A program made the position numbers and the translations under genes. The notes below the pieces were generated by a model. It saw nothing but the letters and a program-made list of their open reading frames with translations. It was not told the origin of the DNA and searched no databases. Below, one piece after another: positions 45,999-56,122 of a DNA stretch of 60,000 bases. Each line of letters begins with the position of its first letter. Within the stretch, counting starts at the first letter, position 1. The stretch lies in assembly GCA_949358305.1 (NCBI GenBank), contig OX442317.1, forward strand, positions 4,098,186 through 4,158,185. The letters run 5' to 3'. Origin of the DNA: Strigamia acuminata. Lineage: Eukaryota > Arthropoda > Chilopoda > Geophilomorpha > Linotaeniidae.

Positions 45999-48900
45999 AT
46001 GACTACAACAGCGACGATGAACCCGTTGGTAGAGGCGAGCGACATGCTGGCCGCCGCGATCGAACAAATGGACGGGATAATCGCGAAAACAAGCCCAACA
46101 ACGCCCACGTACATAGAAGAAAGGCCGTTGTGCGAACTTTTGGAGCAAGTTCGGCATGCCATAGAGTCGGGAGGCGGTATTGAGTGGGAATCGATCAAGC
46201 CTGACACCAGGGAATTTTTTCTGAGACTAAATAATGGGAAAACCATGGTGAGTTGTGTGTTAAATGTTATGTGGCCCTGCTAGAAAGTCTGAATTTAATT
46301 ATGTTGGGCCTGGTCTGGAGAATGCTAAACTGGATTTTTGAAATGCCAAAGGTGCTCGAGCGCAGGCGCACCACGATAGAATTTTTATTAAACGAATACA
46401 CACACGTTTATTCTATTTTTAAGTTTATTCGTTCTACTTTTTTTTTTATTTCATTTGTTTTGAATTGTTTTCAACTTGAAAACATTGAAAACAAAGCGTG
46501 GGTGGTGAAATGTGGAAATAGTTCGAAAAACCGTCGCTAGATGATTGCGCGCTCGGGATTGGCCCGTTGCCAATGCACTAAGGAGGGCATCATCGCATCT
46601 GTCGCTCGTCTTAGTCGTGATCGAAGGGTTGCTAGGCAACCACATATTATTCGCCCGATATGAAACGTGGCGACGATAAGAAAGTGGCGCTCTCGCAGCA
46701 GGATTCGAGCGGCGATGACAAATTAACGTTCGTCGTGACCATCAAGCCGTCGCCGCCGAGCAGAAGAAAATTCGCAAAGCCAACGCCTTCCGCCTCGCCT
46801 CCTGGTGACAAAAGTTTCAGCGAGGCGTTACAGGAGTTGATCGAACAGATCACTGCACCGGCCGAGAGGGAACTGGAGGAGCAGTTGCGCCCGACCAAGC
46901 AGGCAAAGCCCAAGCAGGCGCAGGCCAAGCCCAAGCCGCACGCGCAGCCAGGGCCGCCGCAGCTGCAACAGGCGAGGATCAACAGGTTGCACGATGACGT
47001 CTCGCGTGACTATAAATGGAATGAGGTTGAGGATCGGCCTTCGGGTTTGGATGGTGTGAATGGTAAAAACAGATGGAGGTCACCGACTAAAGAGTTTTGG
47101 CAGAATGGGATTCACGATAAGGTAGTTGGAATTGTGTTTGAGGGGATTTCTGTGGAAGTTGAGTGCGTGGGTTATTTAAGGTGACATTTATGGCTGGTTC
47201 GTAATCTTGCCACTAGAGTGGCGATTGCTTTGAATGTTGAGTGTTTAAAAACTTGGGATTCCGGATTTTTTTTTTTTGTGTTGTTTGATGGAAAAACGTT
47301 TTTAAATTGGGATGTTAAAATGATTTTTTCCGATTGGTCTTGTTCGTTTTACGAAAATTTTCGTTGGAACGAAATTTCGAAGTTACTGGCCATTTTCTGC
47401 TGGCTGCGCGGATTCCAGTAGAGTCGTGAATGAAATTTATATTCGCAAGTGTACTGGAATAAGGCGTTGTTATTCAGAGCACGAAGTTAAACGGTTTTTA
47501 TTAAGGTTAAGCTCAATGCCCCCTTTCGCTTTTTTTCTTTCGCTAGACAGATGACAAAATGAATCATGAATAATTAGATGGATTGTGTCAATTTAATTGC
47601 GTTAATCACACGCATCTGCTGTCGCCATTTTATTTTCCCATAACAAAAACAAAAATATTTTAAAAATTCCAAACTTTGATATTTTTACACCGGAAGTAAG
47701 CAAGTGGGTGGCTGTAAAAATATTTCATCTTCTCAAGTTTTCAAAGGGTTAGATTACAGATAAACTAAACCGATGAATAAACTCTTGTTAGGAAATCGCA
47801 AATTATCGATACTCTACAACGGGATTCTACGGGATTCCTCGAGATTTGCCTTTTGCATACACAATTGTGTACATAATTTGTGGAAAAAAAATATACTGCG
47901 TGGGTGGCTTTTAGTAAATAAATAAAAAGCGAACTTTGTAAATAACAAGGCGGCCATTTTGAATTGTTAAGACTTAAGAGGCGGGGATTTATGGATGCAA
48001 AAGGTGACTGTATCTGGAACGTTAATCCTAAATTTGGATGGAGTCCTTGGTCTGGCATGTGTATCGGGCGCTATTTATAGATATGTATCTCATTTGGCTG
48101 TTTGGTTGCGACTTGCGAGAGGTTCGTGTCGGCTCGGAACTTGGCTGTAACCATGGCAACGGGACGAAAATCCAGCACCCACGAACAGGAGGACAACGAT
48201 GAAGAGTTTAATTGGCCGGATAACGAGTTTGTTCGTCGCGCGCTGAGTCTGGGGCACGAGACTAACGAGGGGGCAGCGAGGGTCGCGTGTTGTGAGAACA
48301 TGAGTGCTTGCGCGGCTTGTTCGCAGTTGTGTTCCTTACCTGTTCGCTCGTGTGTACATCAACGGCTCTCGTGCGTGTGTCACGCGGAGAATTTGTACAC
48401 GTCCGTCAGTCGGTTTCATTGCCCCACTGCCGGGTTTGAATATCTCAGTCAGAATAGAAATTCGCTCAAGGTCGAAAAATAATTTTATAAAAATTAAATT
48501 TATAAAAAAAAATTTAATTTATAGAAATTTTTTTTTTTTTTTTATAATTGATTTTTTTTTTTTTTTAGTGTAAGGATGTTTCATTGGATCAGAATGAATG
48601 GATGGATAAAATTCGGAGATTGGAGAATGATAAATCGACACTTGGATTGCAGGTATTTTTATTTTTATTTTTATTTTTATTTTTATTTTTTTGGATTTTT
48701 TTTTAGGTGAGTGTTTTGATGGAGCAAGTCGAAGCGCAGAACGAGAAGATCCGAGACGTGGAAGTCGTTTTGGAACACGAGCGCAAAAAGGCGCATAAAA
48801 TGGACGAAATGATGCAACAGGAGATGAAGTTGCGCTCATCGATGGAGAACCAAAAACTCGATTTCATGTCCGAAATGTCACGACTCAAATTGTGCTTGAG

Positions 48901-51900
48901 CAATTTAGAGAATGATAAATTCGAATTAGAAAAGAAATTATTCAAGTCCGAAGTGAGAGAATTAATTTTCTATTTCTAAATCAAATTAAAAATTAAAAAT
49001 TATTTCCACAGAGCGAACTTGCTAAATTTCAACGAAATTTTGACCATTCCTCTTCCCTTTATCTCCGGGGCCTCAAAACACCGACCCAAGAAACCAGTAA
49101 ACACCAAATAAATAAATTAATTAATAAATCTTTAACTAAAAATAATTTATTTCGCTCCAGATGCCGAAGTCGAGAAGATGAAAAAAGCACTGGAGTCGGT
49201 AATGGCGGCCAACGACGAAAAAGACAGAAAAATCGACGATTTGCGGGCAGCTATGTCGCGATACAAACGAATCCAAGAAAAAATGATCGAGGAACACACG
49301 AACAACGAGTGGAGTCCGCATTTTGTGAATAAATTCACATCTGCCGGCAACGACTTGAAGTTGTCGGATAAACCGCCATTGGCTCCTTCTAGGTCCATGG
49401 TGACGTCGACGCCCGTGCGTGACGGATCGTTGCCGCAAACGAGTCCGGTGTCCGCCGTGGGCCGCAGATCGATGAGTCCCGTGGTGCGCAAATCGCCCGG
49501 TTTGAACTGCACTCACGGCTCGGAGGAATCGGTGGCGACGCCCGCGGTCCAGTCGGGTCAAGCGCCGCGGAACATCGAGCATTACGGCACTGTACCTAGA
49601 AATTACGCGCCCGCTTTGCAAGCTTTGGCTAATTCCGGTAGTTCGTCCACGTTACCTGGAAATGTGGCTTCGCTACAATCGTCGAAACCCTCGTTTGGTA
49701 AAACGTTCTTCTCTCGTGCTCGTGACTCCTCTCGCAGCACCAGTGCTCCTAATTTAGGTGATGGGACTTTTCTTTGTTTGTTTGTTGTGGGACTTTTCAA
49801 AGGTGGGACAAAGACTCGAGGCTCAAAAAAGTGGATTACACAAAAAAAACTGCAGTTTTATGTGCAAAAGTATGTTTTTTAGGCCTGTTAATGCCCGCAA
49901 ATGCATATTTTAGGTACCAAAATAGATGTTTAGGTCTAAAAATCCGTTTTTAAGTCTGTAACTGCATTTTTTTAGGTTTATAGGTGCATTTTTTAGGTTT
50001 AAAGATGCAATTTTTAGGTTTATAGATGCATTTTTTAGGTTTATAGGCATTTTTTAGGTTTATTAGGTGCATTTTTAGGTTTAAAGATGCATTTTTTAGG
50101 TTTATAGATGCATTTTTTAGGTTTATAGATGCATTTTTTAGGTTTATAGATGCATTTTTTAGGTTTATAGATGCATTTTTTAGGTTTATAGATGCATTTT
50201 TTAGGTTTATAGATGCATTTTTTAGGTTTATAGATGCATTTTTTAGGTTTATAGATGCATTTTTTAGGTTTATAGATGCATTTTTTAGGTTTATAGATGC
50301 ATTTTTTAGGTTTATAGATGCATTTTTTAGGTTTATAGATGCATTTTTTAGGTTTATAGGCATTTTTCAAGTTTATAGGTGCATTTTTAGGCCTGTAGAT
50401 GCAATTTTTTGGGTCTGCAGATGCACTTTTAAAGTGTGAAGATGCATTCTTGATGTGTAAGAACGATTCTTTAATAGACCAAGTGCAAAATGTAGTTTTA
50501 TGCCAAAAAATATCGTTTGCGCCGATGCCAACTTGAGGTCCTCGTCCCACCACTGGGGTGTTTATTGTTGTTTTTGTTGTCACATTTTTCACGATTCGGG
50601 AATTTATGTTGTGTTTTTGTTGTCACGTTTTTCACGATTCGGGAATTCGTGTTGTTTGCTTTGGCACGCCATACGTGTTTTTACTTTAATTTTTTTTTAA
50701 TTATTTTAATTGATTATTTAATTAATTATTTATCTATCCATAAAAATAACAGCCGAGACTGAAATCGATTCGGAGCACGACGGAAGATACGGACACATCA
50801 ATCAGGAAAATAATAAACCCAAAACAAGCAAAGGGTTTAAAAAATACTTCGGGAAATTAAAGCGAAGTAATTCGCAGTCCATGGAAAACGAGGTGGTTCC
50901 CGCGGATTTCCAGCGCGGAGGACTTCGCGCCACCGCCGGATCACGACTCGCCTGGTCCCAGGACATCAAACGATCGAAAGAGTAAAAAAATAAATTGTGT
51001 TACTCTATTACCCCGCTTTAATTTTTACTTAAAAGAGCCCGGGTGAATAATTATGTTGGATTTTGGGCCTGAAATTTGAGTTTTCTTAATTTTCTGAAGA
51101 TTATTAATACAATATATATACAATAAATTTATAGAAATTTAGGCCAATTTTCTACATTTTGGACATCGGAAAAATGCTTTTTATGCTCGTTCAGGCCAGG
51201 GGTCGGCAACCTGCGGCTCTTTCGATGTCAAGATGCGGCTCTCCAGTTATAGGAATGTACTTCAGTTTAGCGACGCCGTTTTTTAACCTAATTAAACCTA
51301 ACCTAGCTGAATCTAAGCAGCTGAAACACGACGTCGCTAAAACAGGCGTTGCTAAAATAATATATATATGTTAGTGACTCTTTAAAAACTGGGAAATTAT
51401 GTAAATTTTAACTTTTGGCTCTTTCGTCTCAAAAGGTTGCCGACTCCTGGTTTAGGCTCAATTCTTATTGAAAAAGATTTGCACTTAAACCGGGTTGCCG
51501 GTAAAAACGGGATTTATCGGCATGCCGGTAAAACTCGCACTATACCGGCTTGCGGCTGAAAGCGGGGTAATAAGGTAGCATTTTGCTAATTTGTTGATTT
51601 TATTCTCTAGTTTGATCGACGTGCCGTTTGCTCGCTGGGATGCGGAGAAAGTGATGGCATGGCTGCACGATTTAGGCCTGAGCGCGTACATTAGCGAGTG
51701 CAAACGATGGGTGCGTAACGGCGATCAATTGCTGAAAGCCACGGTCGACGATTTGGAGAAGGATTTGGGCATCAAAAATTCACTTCACCGGAAGAAGCTG
51801 AGTCTGGCGTTGCAGGCGAAAGGCTCGGAAGAGGAAGACGTGTTTGCGAATCTAGATTACCATTGGGTAATGCGTTGGTTGGATGATGTCGGATTGCCGC

Positions 51901-53360
51901 AGTACAAAGATGTGTTTTCGGACGGGCGTGTGGACGGCAGGATGCTTAACCGATTAACAATGGTGAGGCTTTAAGCAGTGTTTTTTAGTTTTGTGGATCT
52001 TTTTGCATTTTGTCACCTTTTTTTCATTTTTTCATTTCTTACTCTCTTTAAAAAAATACTCTTTCTCTGTCTTCTGCGAACGGCCCGAATTCGGTACGTG
52101 TCTTTATCATTATCACAAAATAAAAATTAAATGAATGTTTTTTTTTTTATATTTGTATTAAATTAATTATAAAGTTGATTTATTTATTTTTACTTTTTTT
52201 AATTGATTTTTTAGACTGATTTAACTCATCTTCGCGTCACTTCACTTCTACATGCAATCAGTCTGAAACAAGGGATTTACGTGTTGCGACTTCACGGATT
52301 TTGCCCTTTGATTTTGAAAAGACGATCCGCACCCGATGAAGTAAACGGAAATATTTTCTTTTAAAAAAATCAAAATTGATCAAAATTGACCAAACATTGA
52401 CCAAAATTGACCAAACTTTGACCAAAATTGATCAAAATAGACCAAAAGTAATCAAAATTGACCAAAAATTATGGAAATTGTCAAAAATGACCAAAAATTG
52501 ATCAAAATTGACCAGAAATTGATCAAAATTGACCAGAAATTGATCAAAATTGACCAGAAATTGATCAAAATTGACCAGAAATTGATCAAAATTGACCAAA
52601 ATTGATCAAAATTGACCAAAATTGATCAAAATTGACCAAAATTGACCAAAATTGAACGTTTTTGTCATTAAAATAGTCTCGAAACCCACCACCAACAGAC
52701 GTAGCTTTGTGGACAAACCACAGAGTAATGGAATGGCTTCGATCCGTCGACTTATCCGAATATGCTCCGAATTTAAGAGGGAGTGGCGTCCACGGTGCTT
52801 TAATGGTAATTTTTTTTACAAAAATATAAAAATTTAAGATTTTAATTTTTTTTTTTTTTAGGTTTACGACGAGCGTTTCAATTCAGAATTACTCGCGACC
52901 CTTTTATCGATTCCTCCAACGAAGACGTTGCTACGCCGGCACCTGAGCATGCACTTTAAGGATCTCGTAGGTCCTCAAGTGATGCAGCAGAAGCGCGATC
53001 ACGAATCCATGCCGACCTACAACCCGCTCACTCCCCATTTGAAAGTGAAAATCGTGAAAAAAAATCAGTTCTCGCTCTCGCGTAAACGATCAAAGTCCGA
53101 AGCGGAAGATTTACTTTGTCCTATGGACGACCAAAACCGCTTGAAGTTCTTAATGTCGCAAATGTCATATTCCAACGTGATTTCTCGCAATTCGCCTTCA
53201 CCGGTGTCTCATGCGCCGGTCAAATTGAGTCCGCGAGCGACCAGAGAAGGTAAATCGAACGAACGAACGCAAAAATGATGAATTTTCAGCCGTTAATCGA
53301 TTAATTTCCGATTTTTTCTCATTTTTAGATAAAATAAACGAAGAAAAGGAACAATTTTAA
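45999..53360 (+). CDS. Liprin-beta (PPFIBP-like) with coiled coil and three SAM domains
   Basis: Scaffold of synapses and adhesion sites that pairs with liprin-alpha. Exon 1 (45999-46247) gives ASDMLAAAIEQMDGIIAK, near-identical to the liprin-beta N-terminus. The next exon, in phase, is at 48569-48652 (SLDQNEWMDKIRRLENDKST), then 48707-48952 (VSVLMEQVEAQNEKIRDVEV, coiled coil) and 49161 onward (EVEKMKKALESVMAANDEKD, then a Ser/Pro-rich region). 50752-50985 has GFKKYFGKLKRSNSQS, and 51611-51962 has SAM1 (WDAEKVMAWLHDLGLSAY) and SAM2 (WVMRWLDDVGLPQYKDVF). SAM3 runs over the 52216, 52677 and 52862 exons (LWTNHRVMEWLRSVDLSEYA). It ends DKINEEKEQF at 53360. Two introns are minisatellites and one carries a hAT MITE. 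The coiled coil is shorter than in vertebrates. Confidence 0.94.
46628..46640. promoter_or_regulatory. X-box-like (RFX) motif gttgctaggcaac
   Basis: gttgctaggcaac fits the palindromic X-box consensus (GTTNCC, spacer, GGNAAC) bound by RFX factors, usually at promoters of ciliary genes. It lies 20 bp before the ATG at 46660. Confidence 0.6.
46660..47184 (+). CDS. Unrecognised 174-residue ORF nested in liprin-beta intron 1
   Basis: Intact frame starting MKRGDDKKVALSQQDSSGDD, then a Pro/Ser/Lys-rich stretch, SFSEALQELIEQITAPAERE (helical), a KPKQAQAKPK low-complexity segment, and a C-terminal part with DVSRDYKWNEVEDRPSGLDG and RWRSPTKEFWQNGIHDK. GC is higher than in the surrounding intron, which favours coding. 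A possible donor at 47119 (gataag|gtagtt) means the last residues may be intronic. A perfect X-box-like palindrome sits just upstream, hinting at a ciliary role. The same strand as liprin-beta also allows an alternative first exon, but the liprin exons join in phase without it. Confidence 0.55.
   Translation: MKRGDDKKVALSQQDSSGDDKLTFVVTIKPSPPSRRKFAKPTPSASPPGDKSFSEALQELIEQITAPAERELEEQLRPTKQAKPKQAQAKPKPHAQPGPPQLQQARINRLHDDVSRDYKWNEVEDRPSGLDGVNGKNRWRSPTKEFWQNGIHDKVVGIVFEGISVEVECVGYLR
47185..48146. other. Liprin-beta intron 1 sequence without supported genes
   Basis: AT-rich; short open frames only. Confidence 0.4.
48147..48160. promoter_or_regulatory. X-box-like (RFX) motif gtaaccatggcaac overlapping a start codon
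   Basis: gtaaccatggcaac matches the X-box consensus GTNRCC-N-RGYAAC and contains the ATG at 48153. It is the second such motif in the same intron. Confidence 0.6.
48153..48482 (+). CDS. Cysteine-rich ORF, nested gene or alternative liprin-beta first exon
   Basis: MATGRKSSTHEQEDNDEEFN is followed by WPDNEFVRRALSLGHETNEG and a Cys-rich part (CCENMSACAACSQLCSLPVR...). A stop at 48482 follows SLKVEK. The codon before a possible donor (CTC AAG|gtcgaa, 48473) is in phase with the liprin exon at 48569, so it could be an alternative first exon replacing exon 1 at 45999. The Cys-rich second half may be non-coding read-through. No family recognised. Confidence 0.4.
   Translation: MATGRKSSTHEQEDNDEEFNWPDNEFVRRALSLGHETNEGAARVACCENMSACAACSQLCSLPVRSCVHQRLSCVCHAENLYTSVSRFHCPTAGFEYLSQNRNSLKVEK
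49905..50450. repeat. Intronic minisatellite, 21-bp unit (gtttatagatgcattttttag)
   Basis: About 24 copies in a liprin-beta intron. Each unit starts with GT and ends with TTTTTTAG, and the next unit starts again with GT. Minus-strand open frames across it (49950-50592) are repeat artefacts. Confidence 0.96.
51197..51449. mobile_element. hAT MITE, 253 bp, in liprin-beta intron
   Basis: Termini caggggtcggcaacctgcgg and ggttgccgactcctg are inverted repeats of the common hAT CAGGGGTCGGCAA type. The 8-bp flanks gttcaggc (51189-51196) and gtttaggc (51450-51457) are a TSD with one difference. tgcggctctttcg-type motifs recur at both ends. Confidence 0.87.
52360..52672. repeat. Intronic minisatellite, 20-21-bp unit (gaccaaaattgatcaaaatt)
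   Basis: About 15 copies fill the liprin-beta intron between the exon ending at 52340 and the exon starting at 52677. The donor gtaaac and acceptor aaaatag lie at the edges. Confidence 0.94.
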
Positions 53361-53803
53361 TGTTTATCTTAACGGAAAAGTATAAAATATTGAGAAAAAA
53401 AAAGATGGCAGCTTAACGGCTTCTAAATCGTTTTGATATATTTCAATATTTTGTTTAGATTTTTAAATATTTGTTAACAAATCGACATGGCTTTATTTTT
53501 ATTGTCAGTTTGCTTTTAGTTCGATAAACATAATCAGTTTAATGAAATTTGATATTATATACGGAAGGAGACGATGAGAGAAATAAAATATATACATCAA
53601 GCGTTAATTTCCTGCCGTTTATCAACGAAACAATGCGCGACACGCCGATTGTTTGAGCACAACAATTCCAAATTTTGTGAACAAATTTGCCAAATTTTCT
53701 ATGCATCAGTTCTAAATCAATGAACGGAAAAATTTAAAATTGGAGAGCTTACAGCGAGGGCGCAATATTTGTTTTATATATTTATTAATAATCTTTTTTC
53801 AAA

Positions 53804-55637
53804 ATGAGATTTATTCAATTGGAGAAGAAAGAAGGTAAGACCGCTCTAGACAGGATACTCAAGTATGGATGCGGGCCTAACTTTGTTTTAAATCGTAAAG
53901 AGACGTTTGAGTGCATGGTCAAAGAGCAGGTAAGGAAAAGTGATTGAAAATCGATTATATTTTTGTCTTTTGTGGTTTTTGAAGGGTCAGACATTTTGGT
54001 TCCGGTTTTGGTTAGCTTTTTCTACGCACCCGGAGTGCCCTCTCGTCTGTGTATGTTTGCGAATTGATTTCGATTTTTAATGATTTTATTTATTTTTGTG
54101 TCTAAATTATTTATTTTTGTCGAATAGGTGGAAAGGAAATGGCCCGATTTGTTTTATTATTGCTACATATCTTTGCACGAGCATTTTGTAGAAGGTAAGT
54201 TTTTATTTTTTGTTTGTTTAGTAAATAATTAATTGAGTTTTGATTGATTTGGTGATCTAGCATCGGTAGAGGACGCTTGTCAATTTTGTTGGACCGTGAT
54301 ATTTATACCAGGTTGAGAGAGCGATTATTTTTTTTTTTTGGTTTTATTTTAAATTTTGGAAAAATAATTTGGTTTGTTCGGTAGGGGGAAGGCCAAGTAA
54401 AAAGAAAAAGTCTAAAGAGTCACCTTTGGAACAGGTAAAGTAGAGGTAGAAGTACATTTACATGTAAATGTAGAGGTGGCTGATACAAATCGATCAAATT
54501 TTGATGCAAATCAACCAAATTTTGTTGCAAATCAACTGGATTTTGTTGCAAATCAACTGGATTTTGATCAGAACAACCAAATTTTGATGTAAATTAACAA
54601 AATCAACCAAGTTTTGATGTAAATTAACAAAATCAACCAAGTTTTGATGTAAATTAACAAAATCAACCAAGTTTTGATGCAAATCAATCAAATTTTGTTG
54701 CAAATCAACCAAGTTTTGATGCAAATCAACCAAATTTTAAAGCAAATCAACCAAATTTTGTTGCAAATTAACCAAATTTTGTTGCAAATCAACTGGAATT
54801 TGATCAGAACAACCAAATTTTGATGTAAATTAACAAAATCAACCAAGTTTTATGCAAATCAATCAAATTTTGTTGCAAATCATCCAAGTTTTGATGCAAA
54901 TCAACCAAATTTTGAAGCAAATCAACCAAATTTTGTTGCAAATTAACCAAATTTTGTTGCAAATCAACTGGAATTTGATCAGAACAACCAAATTTTGATG
55001 TAAATTAACAAAATCAACCAAGTTTTGATGCAAATCAATCAAATTTTGTTGCGAAACAATCAAATTTTGTTGAAAAACAACAAAATGTTGATAAAAATGA
55101 CATTACAAATGTGCTAAGATGAGAGAGAGAGATTTGCTGCCCCACATAAACAATAAATGTCTTTTCTCTGCTTCAAAAATTCTAAAACGGAAGGTAATCA
55201 CTATACCAACTAACCAAAATGCCATTTTTTGGGATCATTTCGCATTAATCTAGTCGTTTCTTTAGTTGCAAGCTGATATATACGATGCGGTGGCGTTGAA
55301 CTTTGGCATTGCCTTGTGCGAAGTGTTTTACAAATGGCTGCTCGCTAAAGATGCGGACGACGGATGCCGGAATTATTGGTGCGTGCCCGAACCTTATCTA
55401 GACTGTTGCTTTCAACCGACGCCCTTGGAGATTTACTTCTCCAAGTTATGGAAGGACAAAGTGCTCAAACTTCTTGGCGTTAATAAAACGCAGCTGCCTT
55501 GGTTGAAAAAATTGCTGGACGATAAACACGAGTGCGTGGACGAATGTGAGGGCTACAAAGACATCATTAAAACCATTAACGAAATCAGGGACTTTATAGA
55601 CCAAAGAACGACTGAAATTCAATGCGCTGACGAATGA
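53804..55637 (+). CDS. Unrecognised cysteine-rich intracellular protein, 5 exons
   Basis: Exons 53804-53929, 54128-54194, 54261-54311, 54385-54434 and 55266-55637 join in phase to give 221 residues from MRFIQLEKKEGKTALDRILK. There is no signal peptide. Visible segments are KYGCGPNFVLNRKETFECMV, ERKWPDLFYYCYISLHEHFV, a Lys-rich GRPSKKKKSKESPLEQ, then a long last exon with NFGIALCEVFYKWLLAKDAD, GCRNYWCVPEPYLDCCFQPT and a C-terminal helix (KDIIKTINEIRDFIDQRTTE). About 15 cysteines are spread unevenly. I recognise no domain. The fourth intron is a 600-bp minisatellite. The spacing of exons and consistent phases support a real gene. Confidence 0.7.
54480..55090. repeat. Intronic minisatellite, about 21-bp unit (gcaaatcaaccaaattttgtt)
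   Basis: About 28 copies with variants (aactgga, aaccaag, taaattaacaaaa). A longer block (54550-54720) is repeated as a whole at 54800-54930 and again at 54970-55060, so there is a higher-order structure. Confidence 0.94.
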
Positions 55638-56122
55638 ATGTTGGAGCCAAAGACAAAAATGTTAAGTTTGTAGTGTTCGAAAGTGAGTGTTCAGTTCAAA
55701 ACAAAATAAAATTGTTTTTTTTATCTTTAATACTTAAAAGGTTAATTAACTTTGGTCTATTTGCGGGCTATTGTATGTGCGTGACAGCTGACAGACAGGT
55801 CGAATGAATTTTTGATGAGTTTGGCGGTTTTGGCAAATTCCTACGCATTTTAACTTAAGAAATACGCGAATTTAAAATTATAAAAGCATTTTATAAGCGA
55901 TTTTTGTGGGTTTATAAGCGATTTTTGTCGTTTGAAAGTGAAAAAATGGCAAAATTTTCAATTTTTTCTTTGAAATTTCCTCAAGATGGAAATCGCCATT
56001 GACTAACCTATTTTCCCTCTTGTTAATTATTTAAAAGTGAACTCCACAACCTAGATTCTTATACTCAAAGGAAAATTTGTTTCGTTAATTTTCCTCGCGA
56101 CTCGCGTAGGGTTAAGTCCGAC

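Noticed and set aside
49950-50592. Long lysine/asparagine-rich minus-strand ORFs
   Set aside because: They are translations of the 21-bp intronic minisatellite in liprin-beta.
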